A stretch of 64,000 nucleotides of DNA from Chitinophagales bacterium (lineage in GTDB: Bacteria > Bacteroidota > Bacteroidia > Chitinophagales > JADIYW01): positions 124,001-188,000 of the forward strand of contig JACJXT010000013.1 in the NCBI GenBank assembly GCA_020636535.1, given 5' to 3'. Shown piece after piece: positions 63,366 through 64,000 of this stretch (within the stretch, counting starts at the first letter, position 1; each line of letters starts with the position of its first letter). The notes under the pieces are model-generated. The model had not been told where the DNA came from and ran no database searches. It worked only from the letters and a program-made list of their open reading frames with translations. The translations under genes and the position numbers were made by a program.

Positions 63366-63704
63366 ATGTCACAAATTTAGTATAAAAAAACAAATATACA
63401 CCTAATAATCAGATAGTTAAAAAATAAACACTTATTTTTTTGATGTCACAAAATGGCATTTACTTTTTTTTATATTATCAAAATATTTATCATCTTTGCC
63501 TTAGAATATTTTTTTAAGTGGCTAATTTGTCACAAAATAGTAAATCAAAATAGTAAATTGATTATGTAATTCACAGATAATCAGTTGATTATATATATAT
63601 TTATCCAAATGTGTCTCAATCTATAATGTCACAAAACGGTGAAAACTGTTTTGGTGTACCGATTTCATTGCAATAGTTTTACAAAAAATTAAAACAGACA
63701 CATC
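63366..63704. promoter_or_regulatory. 339-bp divergent intergenic region with four TGTCACAAA motifs
   Basis: Between two divergent genes with no coding frame. The motif TGTCACAAA occurs in the same orientation at 63367-63375, 63444-63453, 63528-63537 and 63627-63636, three of them as TGTCACAAAA. The core TGT-C-ACA is a short palindrome, and the third copy extends to TTTGT-C-ACAAA. The first lies in the promoter of the left gene and the fourth just upstream of the right gene's promoter. They may be binding sites of a regulator shared by both genes. Confidence 0.55.
63650..63681 (+). promoter_or_regulatory. Promoter of the repeat-protein gene
   Basis: TTTG (63650-63653), 20-bp spacer, TAGTTTTA (63674-63681), which differs from TAnnTTTG only in the last base. 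The ATG follows 24 nt later. A TGTCACAAAA motif ends 13 bp upstream of the TTTG. Confidence 0.65.
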
Positions 63705-64000
63705 ATGAAAACATTAATCAAAACCTCAATTCTTACAGTATTATTAACTGCATCTTTTGCTTTAAATAGTGCATTCGCTGAAAATAACATCATAGTAGAC
63801 GACTATGGCATGACAGCTAAAAACAATATCATAGTAGATGATTATGGAATTATAGTAGACGACTATGGTATGACAGCTAAAAACAATATCATAGTAGATG
63901 ATTATGGAATTATAGTAGATGACTATGGTATGACAGCTAAAAACAATATCATAGTAGATGATTATGGAATTATAGTAGATGACTATGGTATGACAGCTAA
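63705..64000 (+). CDS. Secreted tandem-repeat protein (partial, runs off right edge)
   Basis: 98 codons are visible. Residues 1-25 are a signal peptide (LLTASFALNSAFA). A short half-repeat (NNIIVDDYGMTA) follows, then three full 20-residue units at 63819-63878, 63879-63938 and 63939-63998. Each unit has two IIVDDYG blocks joined by KNN and MTA. At DNA level the 60-bp units differ by only one or two bases, so the array is young and its length is probably variable. I know no family with this repeat. The evenly spaced Asp-Asp-Tyr-Gly could bind metal or stack as a beta structure. Confidence 0.85.
   Translation, partial: MKTLIKTSILTVLLTASFALNSAFAENNIIVDDYGMTAKNNIIVDDYGIIVDDYGMTAKNNIIVDDYGIIVDDYGMTAKNNIIVDDYGIIVDDYGMTA
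63819..63998 (+). repeat. 60-bp in-frame tandem repeats (3 copies visible)
   Basis: Three consecutive 60-bp units, exactly periodic, differing at one or two positions (for example GAC/GAT). They are in frame with the secreted protein gene and continue to the window edge, so the copy number is unknown. Confidence 0.95.

Noticed and set aside
63819..63998. Possible CRISPR array (regular repeats at the right edge)
   Set aside because: The 60-bp units are contiguous without unique spacers and keep one open frame behind a signal peptide, so they are a coding tandem repeat.

Overview
The window is A+T-rich bacterial DNA from a member of the Bacteroidota. Five things support this: promoters of the TTTG-N19/20-TAnnTTTG type; almost no Shine-Dalgarno sequences; two secreted proteins ending in a type 9 secretion (T9SS) sorting domain; lineage-typical families (DUF3857 transglutaminases, DUF4293, DUF4286, DUF1573, a TamL-like lipoprotein, PSP1/RicT); and the gene order rplM-rpsI-rpsB-tsf. 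I cannot name the species. Most of the window is ordinary chromosome with a few accessory spots.

Layout. 1-4.0 kb: two DUF3857 proteins, then a decaying small family of secreted proteins (one frameshifted gene and one internally deleted copy). 4.1-8.9 kb: a complete EmrB/EmrA/TolC-type tripartite efflux operon led by its own TetR repressor, with two operator palindromes around one promoter. 9-11.8 kb: small membrane and lipoprotein genes, a YhhN protein and TatC. 11.83-13.13 kb: an intact IS5-family insertion. 13.2-30.8 kb: aconitase, TruA, an ABC exporter, LepA, Fmt, a ZIP transporter, a KilA-N protein, a long PD40-OmpA protein and a short MutA-like protein. 30.8-38.1 kb: HD protein, peptide deformylase, RuvX, UbiA-family prenyltransferase, DUF1573 lipoprotein, a PolX with a degenerate polymerase site, a PhoD-like lipoprotein and PyrH. 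38.1-45.6 kb: tsf-rpsB-rpsI-rplM, a T9SS-exported PhoD phosphatase, an IscA/DUF1697 region with a duplicated gene end, and purE-purK. 45.6-51.7 kb: a VCBS/T9SS protein and TamL, head to head with an rRNA methyltransferase gene. 52-55.9 kb: tRNA-Glu, gap, pgk and a pterin synthase. 56-61.8 kb: holB, ricT, two uncharacterised membrane or secreted proteins, YihY and MltG. 61.7-64 kb: a candidate small RNA, a 500-residue unknown protein, and a secreted protein made of exact 60-bp repeats that runs off the right edge.

The least explained items are: a roughly 65-nt candidate small RNA with its own consensus promoter and terminator (61.77-61.86 kb); the 60-bp-repeat secreted protein and the repeated TGTCACAAA motif before it; a 624-bp unit carrying a DUF1697 gene, bounded by 30-bp exact copies of the 3' end of an iscA-type gene; a MITE-like palindromic element; and a group of genes (lepA, fmt, purK, def, a ZIP gene, truA) whose -7 element lies only 5-6 nt before the ATG, which predicts leaderless mRNAs. 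No CRISPR array, no recognised anti-phage system and no complete prophage was seen.
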